Positions 53,110-61,035 of a stretch of 64,000 nucleotides of DNA are shown piece by piece (within the stretch, counting starts at the first letter, position 1; each line of letters starts with the position of its first letter). Source of the stretch: JALYYC01 sp039922495. GTDB lineage: Bacteria; Chloroflexota; Dormibacteria; CF-121. Under the pieces are notes generated by a model. That model saw nothing but the letters and a program-made list of their open reading frames with translations, had not been told where the DNA came from and did no database searches. The DNA is taken from positions 4,021 to 68,020 of the forward strand of contig JBDTEO010000005.1 in NCBI GenBank assembly GCA_039922495.1, read 5' to 3'. Both the position numbers and the translations under genes were made by a program.

Positions 53110-53178
53110 GAACCCATTGGACCACGGATGGGCATTTACAAATGCCGTGGCCTGGCCTAGGATTCGCCGATGATCCGG

Positions 53179-53496
53179 TCAGCCTGCCTGGACTATCCCG
53201 CCCTCGGGCGTCGGGTATGCCGAGTGGATGCGCGACTTCAGTCGCCGGCGGCGGTCCTCAACCAACTCGCCATACCAACGCCGATAGGCTTCCGACAGGG
53301 CCTGCGTGTCATACCCCACGAGGCTCAGTGCTCTGAAAATCGCGACCGGTTTGGCCGCCACGCCATTCTCGGCAGCCCAGACCGCCGCCAGGCTCACACC
53401 CAGGATCCGACCAAATTCGGCTTGCCCGATACTGAGCCGCCGCCTGAGTTGAACGATCGGATTCTCGCCCACGGGGCTGACTATGCACGCGCTCAT
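53179..53496 (-). CDS. Small XRE-like HTH protein (paralogue A)
   Basis: A 105-residue protein with a compact helix-turn-helix: GENPIVQLRRRLSIGQAEFGRILGVSLAAVWAAENG, then an RALSLVGYD helix and an YRRWYGELVEDRRRR basic tail. It is a paralogue of the gene at 54429 (shared GENPxVxxRRR and GQAEFxRxxGVSLxAVWxAExG). Its start codon lies only 11 bases from that of the CAP gene on the other strand, so the two must share control elements unless starts are further inside (GTG 53472 for this gene). It probably binds DNA locally. Confidence 0.75.
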   Translation of the reverse strand: MSACIVSPVGENPIVQLRRRLSIGQAEFGRILGVSLAAVWAAENGVAAKPVAIFRALSLVGYDTQALSEAYRRWYGELVEDRRRRLKSRIHSAYPTPEGGIVQAG

Positions 53497-53507
53497 GGTT
53501 TGGGTCT

Positions 53508-54194
53508 ATGTCAATCATCACAGCCATCCACATGAAGTCGGTGTCCAGGTTTCGGAAGCTATCGCGCTTCCTCGGTGCCGGCCTGTTGCTATCGCTGGCT
53601 GCCACCGGCTCTGAGGCGCTGCCCATACGGCCGTCGTTTGCTTCGCTGGTGGCGTTTGCCGCACCGGTCCCACAAAGCGATGGCTGGCCCATTCGGCCAT
53701 TCCCCGTGCGGATGGTGCAACCTGCGGCAGCAACGGCACGACCGCAAACGACGGAGCAACGTCTTTATCGAGCCCGGCCCCCGGGGCACCCGGCAACGTC
53801 GCCGGCGGCGGTTCAATCGCACATTTCGGTCGTCAAACTCGGGATGGTCCAGCTGCAGCTCATCAATGCAGACCGGGCCTCAGCCGGACTCTCACCGGTC
53901 GCCTGGAGCCCATGCCTGGAAATGGTCGCGCGGCAGAATGCGCACCGGATCGCCGAGCAGGGCTTTCTCTCACACACAGACGGGCCCAGCCGGGACCTCG
54001 GCTGCGGGCTCGGCGCGGCCGCCGGCGAGAACATCGCGTATCGCTCCGACGGCGAGAATGATCCGCTGGCGAACACGATGTTCATGAACAGCTCGGCGCA
54101 CCGGGCAAACATCCTCGGGCCATACCGATATCTCGGCGCCGCCTGGGAGACCGGGCCTGACGGGAATAGCTATATCGCCGTCGAATTTGGTTGA
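53508..54194 (+). CDS. Secreted CAP/SCP-domain protein
   Basis: A 228-residue protein: an export signal (about 9-36), a Pro/Arg-rich linker (two PIRPF/S motifs and WPIRPFPVRM), then a CAP domain (about 108-228) with ADRASAGLSPVAWSPCLEMVARQNAHRIAEQGFLSHTD, GENIAYR and SSAHRANIL. CAP proteins are small secreted proteins of varied and often unknown function. An internal ATG at 53532 gives a cleaner signal peptide and more room for a promoter. It sits between two paralogous HTH genes. Confidence 0.85.
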   Translation: MSIITAIHMKSVSRFRKLSRFLGAGLLLSLAATGSEALPIRPSFASLVAFAAPVPQSDGWPIRPFPVRMVQPAAATARPQTTEQRLYRARPPGHPATSPAAVQSHISVVKLGMVQLQLINADRASAGLSPVAWSPCLEMVARQNAHRIAEQGFLSHTDGPSRDLGCGLGAAAGENIAYRSDGENDPLANTMFMNSSAHRANILGPYRYLGAAWETGPDGNSYIAVEFG

Positions 54195-54428
54195 AAACGG
54201 GTCGCTTCGTTGCTCACAGTGGCTCGTTGACGACCCTCGGTCCACTATCGCCGGTTTTTAACAGAAGCCTTGACTTTCAGCACGGATAGGTACGTAATTA
54301 CGCCCTAAGGGGAGGCCTCATCATCAACCGTTCGCACACTCGGTGCCATTCCAATTTCTTGGCTCCAGCGTCGGCGCACCGTTTCGGGCGGTGCGTTCGA
54401 GCGGACCTGTTCTAGGCCCCCGAATCCC
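54195..54428. other. Intergenic region with a possible promoter and a palindrome
   Basis: A TTGACT-like hexamer at 54270-54275 is followed 18 bases later by GTAATT inside the perfect 10-bp palindrome CGTAATTACG (54293-54302). The pair could be a promoter with an operator over the -10 for the HTH gene at 54429. The region before 54260 shows nothing recognisable. Confidence 0.4.
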
Positions 54429-54791
54429 ATGCCGCTGCCGATCAACGCGGCTCATCCGCCCGTCGCCACCTTGACCGAGCCGCCTGGCGAGAATCCCTTC
54501 GTCAGCATGCGCCGTCGCTTTAATCTGGGCCAGGCTGAGTTCGCCCGCACTGTCGGCGTCAGCCTGCCGGCGGTTTGGGGTGCGGAAAAAGGGACGACCG
54601 GTAATCCTGTCGCCCTCTTGCGGGCCCTCGAGCACCTCGGTTACGATAGCGCTCGCCTTCTCGAGGGCTATCGACAGTGGCGGCGAGAAGTCGTCGCCCA
54701 GGCCGGAAACCGGCTGAAGGTTCAGATTCAGGCTGCCAACGCCGCCGACCTGGTGGCGGCCGAAAAGCTCGAGCTCAGGAATTCTGCCTGA
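54429..54791 (+). CDS. Small XRE-like HTH protein (paralogue B)
   Basis: A 120-residue paralogue of the gene at 53179: GENPFVSMRRRFNLGQAEFARTVGVSLPAVWGAEKG, then RALEHLGYD and YRQWRREVV. It has about 20 extra N-terminal residues and a C-terminal Ala/Leu helix. It likely binds DNA. It lies 21 bases before the ABC-2-like membrane gene and may regulate that gene or itself, perhaps through the CGTAATTACG palindrome upstream. Confidence 0.75.
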   Translation: MPLPINAAHPPVATLTEPPGENPFVSMRRRFNLGQAEFARTVGVSLPAVWGAEKGTTGNPVALLRALEHLGYDSARLLEGYRQWRREVVAQAGNRLKVQIQAANAADLVAAEKLELRNSA

Positions 54792-54812
54792 CCTGAGGCG
54801 GGACGGGCGCTG

Positions 54813-55883
54813 ATGAGCGCGTTCGACGTGTTGCTTGGAAGCGAACGCGTCATGTGGCGCTTCCGCCATCGTGCGCTGGACGTCGGCTTGCTGATTGCCA
54901 TCGTGATCGGCGGGTTCGTCCTGTCCGCCATCCTGGTCCGCCACGACCGACCCCTGGTCACGGTCGTCAACCTGGACCGCGGCCCGATCGGCCAGCAACT
55001 GGCCCGCGCGTTCTTGTCGTCATCGACCGTGCAGGTCAGCGAACGGAGTGGATCTACGGCAGCGGAAGACCTGCGGACGGGGGCGGTCGATGCCTATGTT
55101 TTCTTTCCGGCGGATTTTTCCGAAGGAGCCCTCGCGAGTCATGTCCTGACGCCCGACATCCGGGTGGCGGCCGGCAGCCGCATTGGAGCGGACTCGGTCT
55201 TGCAGGTGTTCAGTCAGTCCCTCTTGTCGAGCGCCGGAACCGGCGGCCTCCGGGTCCAGCCTCGCATCAGTTACGGCCTTGGCGAGACCACCACGGACCC
55301 AGCGGACTACTTCATGGTGGGAGCCCTTGCCGTAGCCGTCTACCTGTTCGCCCTGTTCTTGCCGGTGCTCGCCATCGAGGACACGGCAGGCAAGCCGGTG
55401 GGGACCGTTCTGGGATCAGCGGTCGGATGCACCCTGGTCGCGCTGATTGTCGGGCTGGTGCTGTTCATGGTGTATCTCGGCCCATTGCATTTTCACAACA
55501 TCGGGTCGGTCGGATTGGTGGTCGTCATCGAACTGCTGGCGGCAGCCTCGGCGGCGTTGATCGGCGTGGCGCTAGCCGGAGGGCGTTTCGACGCCGGCCG
55601 GAGCACCTGGGTATTCGCCCTCCTGACCGTGACGCAACTGCTTCTGTGTGGCGCGCTGTTTGCCATCAATGGCCAGCCGACACCCGTTCGGGTCGCCGCC
55701 AACCTTCTGCCGCTCAGCGATGTGGTCGATGGCCTTCGGAATGTGATGCTGCGGCGTGCCGGCCTTGACTCGAGTGCCGTGCAGCGCGCTCTGGCCAGCC
55801 TGCTTGGCTACACGCTCCTGCTCTCCGGGGCGATCTCCTTTCTCATGAAACGCAGGGAGGGGCGAGCACGCGGGTCAGTTTGA
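54813..55883 (+). CDS. ABC-2-type transporter-like membrane protein
   Basis: A 356-residue protein with one membrane segment near the N-terminus (about 26-42), an extracytoplasmic domain (about 45-165) and five segments in the second half (about 170-345). This is the ABC-2 permease layout. A matching ATP-binding gene is not in the window. It overlaps the opposing receiver gene by 9 bases at the 3' end. The substrate is unknown. Confidence 0.8.
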   Translation: MSAFDVLLGSERVMWRFRHRALDVGLLIAIVIGGFVLSAILVRHDRPLVTVVNLDRGPIGQQLARAFLSSSTVQVSERSGSTAAEDLRTGAVDAYVFFPADFSEGALASHVLTPDIRVAAGSRIGADSVLQVFSQSLLSSAGTGGLRVQPRISYGLGETTTDPADYFMVGALAVAVYLFALFLPVLAIEDTAGKPVGTVLGSAVGCTLVALIVGLVLFMVYLGPLHFHNIGSVGLVVVIELLAAASAALIGVALAGGRFDAGRSTWVFALLTVTQLLLCGALFAINGQPTPVRVAANLLPLSDVVDGLRNVMLRRAGLDSSAVQRALASLLGYTLLLSGAISFLMKRREGRARGSV

Positions 55884-56222
55884 CCCGAAGGGAGTCAATG
55901 TCAGGTTGTACTCACGAAACGAACGGATGACAAAATCGAAACTCCGTACGAGCACGTGCTGCTTCGCCAATTCGACGGCGCTGTAATGCGAGAGCAGCAC
56001 GATCGGGATGCCGTTTTGCGGGTCGGCGCGTAGAGCCCGATAGAGCGCCAGCGCATCCGCTCGCTGCCGCATGTCGAGGAAGATAATGTCGGGCGGGTCC
56101 GTCCTGAGCAGCGCCGCCAGGTCCGCCGGGGTCGTCACGCTGGTGTGGTATCCGTCTACCTCCAGCTTGACCCGATACATCTCCGCTGCGCCGCGGTCGT
56201 GGCTGACGAAAATTGCCCGCAT
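55875..56222 (-). CDS. Stand-alone receiver-domain protein (K-to-R variant, paralogue of 7091)
   Basis: A 115-residue CheY-like protein with no output domain: D50 phosphoacceptor (DIIFLDMRQ), S78 at the switch position, and Arg instead of the conserved Lys (FVIRSF, R100). The A-x-MYRVKLEVDGY helix matches the paralogue. ATG 56222 is chosen because of GAGGCGCC just upstream and the paralogue's alignment; the longer frame to 56291 would overlap the lipoprotein gene. It is the last gene of a coupled minus-strand operon. Confidence 0.78.
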   Translation of the reverse strand: MRAIFVSHDRGAAEMYRVKLEVDGYHTSVTTPADLAALLRTDPPDIIFLDMRQRADALALYRALRADPQNGIPIVLLSHYSAVELAKQHVLVRSFDFVIRSFREYNLTLTPFGSN

Positions 56223-56260
56223 CGGCGCCTCGAGCAGTGGCGTCTGCCCCGACGCGCCGG

Positions 56261-56695
56261 CTATCCGCGGACGGTAATCTGCCACTGGCACTTCGTCCGG
56301 ATGGCAACACTGACTGGTCCAGTTGCGCCAGATCCACGGAGCTGCCCATGGCCGCTCGCCCCGGCTGCGCTCCCCGACGCCTTCGACCCGCCGCCCTCAG
56401 CGGAAATGGAAAACGTCGCTGCTGGCCCGTCTCCGGAACATTCAACCGACCAATCGAGTGTCCAGGCACCCGAGCGGGAGAACGTTGTATCTCGGTCACC
56501 CGTTCCACTCAATTGATCTGTGACCCCTTGACCTCCGGGCGAAGTCGTGCCCGATGGAGGCGGAGCCACCGGATTGCCGCCGGTTGGCGTCGATGGCGAC
56601 GGCCCCGTCCCAACCAGCGGGGGACCGCTTTGCTGGCAACCGGCCAGGGCGATTGCCAGGCAGACCGCGGCAACGGCGACCATAGCGTGCCTCAC
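56261..56695 (-). CDS. Small secreted lipoprotein
   Basis: A 144-residue protein with an N-terminal lipobox (AIALAGC, Cys at about residue 20), a Pro/Gly/Thr/Ser-rich linker and a beta-rich C-terminal half (about 65-144; GAWTLDWSVECSG, VAIRTKCQWQITV) with two Cys that may pair. No family recognised. GTG 56695 overlaps the stop of the solute-binding gene (GTGA), which fixes the start. Confidence 0.7.
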   Translation of the reverse strand: MRHAMVAVAAVCLAIALAGCQQSGPPLVGTGPSPSTPTGGNPVAPPPSGTTSPGGQGVTDQLSGTGDRDTTFSRSGAWTLDWSVECSGDGPAATFSISAEGGGSKASGSAAGASGHGQLRGSGATGPVSVAIRTKCQWQITVRG

Positions 56696-57681
56696 GGTGA
56701 GCCCTGGGTCGGACAATTTCCATGCGCGCTGCAGTTCACAACCAGCTGCTTGAGGGCACCGTCGGCGACGCCCCATTTGACGAGGATTCGATGGTAGGTC
56801 CCGTCCGCCATCAGGGCACGGAGCGATGCGAGCAGAGCCTGGCGAAGGGCCCCGTCATCCTTGCGGACCGCGATGCCCCAGGGAGCGACGATCCGTTTGG
56901 GGTCAAGCGGATACTGCACCAGCGGCTTGCCCACGATCTGGATCTCGGGATGCGCGGCGGCCAGCTGCACGGCGGTCGGATAGTCAGCCAGGGCCGCATC
57001 CACCTTGCCCGCCTGCAACTGCCTCAGGTCTGACGTCGAGATGCGGACGTCGCCTTTTTTCAGGGCCTTACATTTGGCGGCGAGGCTCGCGGCAAAGTCC
57101 CCCTGGACCGGGAATTGCACGGAAACGGCGCGGCCACAGAGATCGTAAAGGGTTGTGATCTTACTCGTCTCGGTCCGGCGGACCAGGATCGAGAGGCCAA
57201 AGGAGAAGTAGTCGATCAAGTCAACGGATTGTTCTCGTCCCACGCTGTCACCCAGCCCGGACATGACAATGTCGGCGTGCCCCGCGAGCAGGTTCGGCAG
57301 CAGCGCCGCCGTGGGCGTGTCCACGAAGGTGCAGTGCAACGGGCCAAAATGTTGCGCGATGGCCTGGCAGAGGTCGTAATCCACGCCCTCGATGGTGCCC
57401 GTACCGGCCTTGAACGACTCTGCACCCGGGTATGCCACGTGTGAGGCGACCGTAATCGTTTTGGAACGCTGAATCGCGGCTGGTAGGCCCCGCCCATCGG
57501 CGGTGAGGCTGGCCGCATTCAATGCCGGCAGCACCAGGCGGTCGATTCCAATTCCGACGAGCAGGAGCAGCAGGATCGCGGCGGCTCCGATCAGCCAACG
57601 GACTCGCCGCAGGCGTGGAGCCGGCGTGTACATCGCAGGCCGACGAACGGGCGTCACCCTGGTCTCCGCCGGGGACTTCAT
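56692..57681 (-). CDS. Solute-binding protein (SBP family 3 / amino acid type), membrane-anchored
   Basis: A 329-residue protein: an N-terminal membrane segment (about 29-50) and an SBP_bac_3 domain (about 70-310). The binding fold shows GVDYDLCQAIAQHFG, LAGHADIVMSGL and ALADYPTAVQLA. No ABC permease or ATPase is adjacent, so it may serve as a sensor or an orphan binder. Its ATG shares one base with the stop of the kelch gene, and its stop overlaps the next GTG. Confidence 0.88.
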   Translation of the reverse strand: MKSPAETRVTPVRRPAMYTPAPRLRRVRWLIGAAAILLLLLVGIGIDRLVLPALNAASLTADGRGLPAAIQRSKTITVASHVAYPGAESFKAGTGTIEGVDYDLCQAIAQHFGPLHCTFVDTPTAALLPNLLAGHADIVMSGLGDSVGREQSVDLIDYFSFGLSILVRRTETSKITTLYDLCGRAVSVQFPVQGDFAASLAAKCKALKKGDVRISTSDLRQLQAGKVDAALADYPTAVQLAAAHPEIQIVGKPLVQYPLDPKRIVAPWGIAVRKDDGALRQALLASLRALMADGTYHRILVKWGVADGALKQLVVNCSAHGNCPTQGSP

Positions 57682-58922
57682 CAGGCGCGCACCGCGCGCA
57701 ACCCAATGAGGCCGAAGAGGCCGAAGCCAAGGAGGAGCAAGACGACGACCTGCCCGATCGGCAGCCCGGTGTCGCGCGGGACGGAAATCGCCAGCGTGAA
57801 GCGTTCGGCGGTGCGAACCGGCTCGGTCCCGCTGCCCGCTGAGCCTCCAGTGATCAGCAGGTCGCCGGAGGCGAGCAGCGTCGCCGCATGATCGACACGA
57901 CCCTGGGGCATGGTTCGGCCCGGCGACCAGGTTCCGGCTCGGGGATCGTAGATTTCGACCGAGGACGTCACGCTCGGCGGCGAGCCATGCACGCCCCCCA
58001 CGACGGCGACCCTGCCGTCCGCAAGCAGGCTGGCGCTGTGAAAGGCTCGGCCGCCGCTGAGGCTCGCCGCGGATGACCATCGACCGGTACCCGGGTTATA
58101 GATTTCCGTTCCGGCCACGGGATCGGTGGCACCCCCGCTGTAGCCTCCAGCGACCAGGATGCGGCCATCTCGCAGCGTGGTCGCCGTATGGTCAACGCGG
58201 CCGATCGTCATCGGCGTTCCCAGGCGCCACTGATTGGTTACCGGGTCGTAGGTCTCCGTGCTGTTGATCGACGCGGCCGGATTTCCATGGGCGCCCCCGA
58301 TCACCACCACGCGACCGTCCGGTAGGAGGTTCGCGGTATGACCATAGCGCACGGTCGTCATCGTGCCCGCGCTCGACCATTTGCCCGACTGCGGGTCATA
58401 GAGCTCGGCCGCCGCCACGTCAGGGAACCCGCCCGTCACTAACACGCGCCCGTCCTTTAGCGGAGTGGCCGCATGGCCGGCCCGCGCGACCCGCAAGGGA
58501 GCGGTCGCGGTCCAGGCGGCGGTTTTCGGATCAAAAATCTCGGCACTGGTGAGGGTCTTCAAGTCGGCGTTTCCGCTCCCAGCGACCACGAGGACGCGCC
58601 CGTCCGCGAGCTCGGTAGCGGTGTGCAGGAAGCGGCCCTGCTTCATGGGCGGGAGGAGGCGTGATGTCCCGGTGTTCGCGTCGTAGAGCTCCGCCGCCGT
58701 CAATCCCGGAAAGCCTCCGGCAAGCAGCAACCGGTCGCCGGCGAGGAGCGTTGCCGTGTGGTACGAGCGGGCGATGGCCATCGAGGGCGCGCTCTTCCAG
58801 GCCCCAACCGATCCGCTCGAGGCGCTCGCGGCGCTACAGGCGCTGAGCAGCGCGGACATCCCGAGAATTCCGACAAGGCCGCGCACGCTCCGGGCCACTG
58901 CCTGATGCCGGCGTCTCGCCAT
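57681..58922 (-). CDS. Secreted seven-blade kelch-repeat protein
   Basis: A 413-residue protein with a lipobox-like LLSACS (about 24-29), seven kelch repeats of about 45-50 residues (each with GRxxHTAT-L-DGRVLVxGG.. and E-Y-D/N-P-x-T-G), and a C-terminal membrane segment (about 385-405). Seven blades make a closed propeller. It should be a surface scaffold or carbohydrate-binding protein. Its ATG shares a base with the FecR stop (TAATG). Confidence 0.88.
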   Translation of the reverse strand: MARRRHQAVARSVRGLVGILGMSALLSACSAASASSGSVGAWKSAPSMAIARSYHTATLLAGDRLLLAGGFPGLTAAELYDANTGTSRLLPPMKQGRFLHTATELADGRVLVVAGSGNADLKTLTSAEIFDPKTAAWTATAPLRVARAGHAATPLKDGRVLVTGGFPDVAAAELYDPQSGKWSSAGTMTTVRYGHTANLLPDGRVVVIGGAHGNPAASINSTETYDPVTNQWRLGTPMTIGRVDHTATTLRDGRILVAGGYSGGATDPVAGTEIYNPGTGRWSSAASLSGGRAFHSASLLADGRVAVVGGVHGSPPSVTSSVEIYDPRAGTWSPGRTMPQGRVDHAATLLASGDLLITGGSAGSGTEPVRTAERFTLAISVPRDTGLPIGQVVVLLLLGFGLFGLIGLRAVRA

Positions 58923-60661
58923 TACGAGGCACTCGGCGCCGGTGTCGGATCCGCGGTCGGTGGCGGGGTGGGATCCGGGGTCGGCAGCGGCGTCGAATCC
59001 GGCGTCGGCGGCGGCGTGGGATCCGGGGTGGGTGGCGGCGTGGGATCCGGGGTGGGTGGCGGCGTCGGTGGCGGGGTATCCGTCGGCGACGGCGTCGGCG
59101 GTGGCGCGGTGTCCGTCGGCGACGGCGTCGGCGGTGGCGCCGTGTCCGTCGGCGACGGCGTCGGGGTAGGCGCCGGCGACGGCGTCGGGGTAGGCGTCGG
59201 CGCGGCGGTCGGGGATGGTGTGCCGCTCGCGCTTGGGGACGGCGCCGGGGCCGGGGTAGGAAGCTGGTCGGGAGAAGGTCCTCCGCCGAGCTTGGGAGAA
59301 GGGGTCGGCGGAGGACTGAGCAGGAGGTGACTATCGGGCGTTGGCGGCGTGGGTGCGGGTGGCGTTTGCGTGGCGTCGTTTGCCGGATTCCTGATGTGCT
59401 CGACGCACGTCACCTGCGCCTGAACACCGCCAAGACTTGCGGACACCGGGATGATGACGTCTCTGGCGCTGGTGCTCGCGCCCGGTCGAAAAACCAGGGA
59501 CGCGGAACCATCGCCGTTGTCATTGAAGGTCGCGTAGTCCGGAAGTCCGCTCGCTGTCATTGCGGGAGCCCCGAGGGCGTCGAGGGCAGTAATCGTCCAC
59601 TGATCGGTTCCGTTAGCGCTGACCCGATGCTCGCAGGCATTGGCGGTTGGAAAGAAGGGCCGCGGCGTGTGCGTGGCCGGCCGAATTTCGGAGACGATTA
59701 ACCACCAGACGGCGGGCGCCGACGAGCGCACGTTCCGGATTCGGTATCCCCAGTCACCAAGGCGCGGCCGGGGCACTATCAGGGTGACGACGGCGGACTG
59801 TGCCGCCTTGAAGGATTGAAACTCGCGTTGCTCGGGATCAAGCACCGTGATCTCGTACAGCGACGCCGCGGAGCCGACCGTGTACGCGAGATCACTCCGG
59901 CCATCGGCGACCGCTCCGGCCTGCGGTTCCGTCGCCGCTCCCGGGCTCAAGACGTTGGTGGTGAAGGTAATCGGCGAGCCAGGCACGGAGTCGAGCGTCC
60001 GGTTGAAGACGGTCCAGGGTGACTGCCAATGCGCCGAGGGAATCGTATGCGGTGTCGTGACCGATGTCTGCGCCGGGATGGCCGTCGTCTGTCCCGAGAG
60101 GGCCTCGACGCGCTGACGGGATCGCGTCACCTGTGCTGAACCCTTCCACACATCGACGACGACGAGCGGTGACCCGGAGCCGTCCAGGCCGGTTAACACA
60201 GACAACTCCGTCCCGCGGGCGTTGACCGTCGATCCGTTGGGCGCGTCCACGCGGAACGACGGTGCATGGGTTGCCGATGGAACGATCCAGGACCAGCCGG
60301 CCAGCTGCGCAAGGCCAATGCTCCATGTTCCATTCGCCGCGCGGTCCAACCTCGCGATGCGGATTTCCCCAAACGAATCGATCCGCATGATCGATCCGTC
60401 CGGAAAGATGATGGCGCCCTTGGAGTCGGCCTCTGCCCGAACGACATCGCCGGCAACGACCGGCTGATCCGCATAGGCACCCGTGAAATCGGCTGCGCCG
60501 GACCTCTTGACGTCCAGGACACCGGTAAAGGTCCGCACCGTCGCGACCGGTTTGGAGCCGGCTCCATGACCGCCCATGCCCAACACGGCATTAGCGGCTC
60601 CGACCGCACCGACGAGTGCAAGACCGATGACGATACGACGAAACAACGTGCCGGACAACAT
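58922..60661 (-). CDS. FecR-domain protein with long Pro/Thr-rich tail
   Basis: A 579-residue protein: an export segment (about 7-27), a FecR-like domain (about 38-200; ATVRTFTGVLDV.., GDVVRAEADSKGAIIFPDGSIMRI, NGSTVNARGTEL), a beta-rich middle (about 230-430) and a long tail of (P)TPxPTPSPTD-type repeats (about 440-579). Unlike the classic FecR, it is not next to a sigma factor. It heads the coupled operon and has a good AAGGAGAAGG site and a promoter-like pair upstream. Confidence 0.88.
   Translation of the reverse strand: MLSGTLFRRIVIGLALVGAVGAANAVLGMGGHGAGSKPVATVRTFTGVLDVKRSGAADFTGAYADQPVVAGDVVRAEADSKGAIIFPDGSIMRIDSFGEIRIARLDRAANGTWSIGLAQLAGWSWIVPSATHAPSFRVDAPNGSTVNARGTELSVLTGLDGSGSPLVVVDVWKGSAQVTRSRQRVEALSGQTTAIPAQTSVTTPHTIPSAHWQSPWTVFNRTLDSVPGSPITFTTNVLSPGAATEPQAGAVADGRSDLAYTVGSAASLYEITVLDPEQREFQSFKAAQSAVVTLIVPRPRLGDWGYRIRNVRSSAPAVWWLIVSEIRPATHTPRPFFPTANACEHRVSANGTDQWTITALDALGAPAMTASGLPDYATFNDNGDGSASLVFRPGASTSARDVIIPVSASLGGVQAQVTCVEHIRNPANDATQTPPAPTPPTPDSHLLLSPPPTPSPKLGGGPSPDQLPTPAPAPSPSASGTPSPTAAPTPTPTPSPAPTPTPSPTDTAPPPTPSPTDTAPPPTPSPTDTPPPTPPPTPDPTPPPTPDPTPPPTPDSTPLPTPDPTPPPTADPTPAPSAS
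58950..59270 (-). repeat. DNA repeats coding for the Pro/Thr tail of the FecR protein
   Basis: Tandem and near-tandem units such as TGGGATCCGGGGTGGGTGGC and GTCCGTCGGCGACGGCGTCG recur. They encode (P)TPDPTPP and PTPSPTDTAPP repeats. Such stretches can vary in number between strains. Confidence 0.75.
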
Positions 60662-60689
60662 GCCTTTCCCTTCTCCTTGGCGCCCCCCA

Positions 60690-60717
60690 CTATTACTGAA
60701 ACTTTTTCATTTGGCAA
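60690..60717 (-). promoter_or_regulatory. Putative promoter of the FecR operon
   Basis: On the minus strand, TTGCCA (60717-60712) and TAATAG (60695-60690) are separated by 16 bases, 28 bases before the start codon. The RBS AAGGAGAAGG follows. Confidence 0.5.
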
Positions 60718-60868
60718 GAGGTGTGATGCATATGGCTGAGTCCGCTTGTTTTGCTTTTGCTTATTCCCTTGTTTTCGGTTGTCGTTGCCGCTTTTTTGCC
60801 TTGTTCTTTGTACCTTCTATGTTCGTTTTCTTTATAGTTTGCGTAGTATGAAAAGTTCTAGTTAACTC

Positions 60869-60897
60869 TTGCGCTTATCCCATACCCGTGCTATAAG
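60869..60897 (+). promoter_or_regulatory. Putative promoter of the giant repeat-protein gene
   Basis: TTGCGC (60869-60874) and TATAAG (60892-60897) are separated by 17 bases; the -10 matches 5 of 6 consensus bases. It predicts a leader of about 130 bases before 61036. Confidence 0.5.
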
Positions 60898-60981
60898 AAG
60901 CTCACCCAGAGGGAACTTTTACGCGACATGTTTTTGGGGAATGGAGGTGTGGAAGCGCTTGAGGATTCCTAATCGCTGCGC

Positions 60982-61010
60982 ACCAGCGCGCCAGCTGGTT
61001 TCTTTTTGTT
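60982..61010 (+). terminator. Terminator-like hairpin in the leader of the repeat-protein gene
   Basis: ACCAGC-GCGCCA-GCTGGT (60982-60999) is followed by TTCTTTTTGTTT. It resembles an intrinsic terminator but lies between the predicted promoter and the RBS of the gene at 61036, so it may act as an attenuator. The stem is only 6 bp. Confidence 0.5.
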
Positions 61011-61035
61011 TAATCCGCCGATAAGGAGGGAGGGC

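Larger units (their letters stand above)
60662..61035. other. Divergent AT-rich promoter region (374 bp)
   Basis: It lies between the FecR operon and the giant repeat-protein gene. A pyrimidine-rich, AT-rich block (about 60700-60900) stands out from the GC-rich surroundings. It contains promoter-like pairs in both directions and, near the right end, a terminator-like hairpin. The frame at 60576-60851 has no homology and is not called a gene. Confidence 0.7.

Noticed and set aside
60576..60851. 91-codon plus-strand frame in the AT-rich intergenic region
   Set aside because: Hydrophobic end is explained by the T-rich promoter DNA; no RBS, and it starts inside the FecR gene on the other strand.
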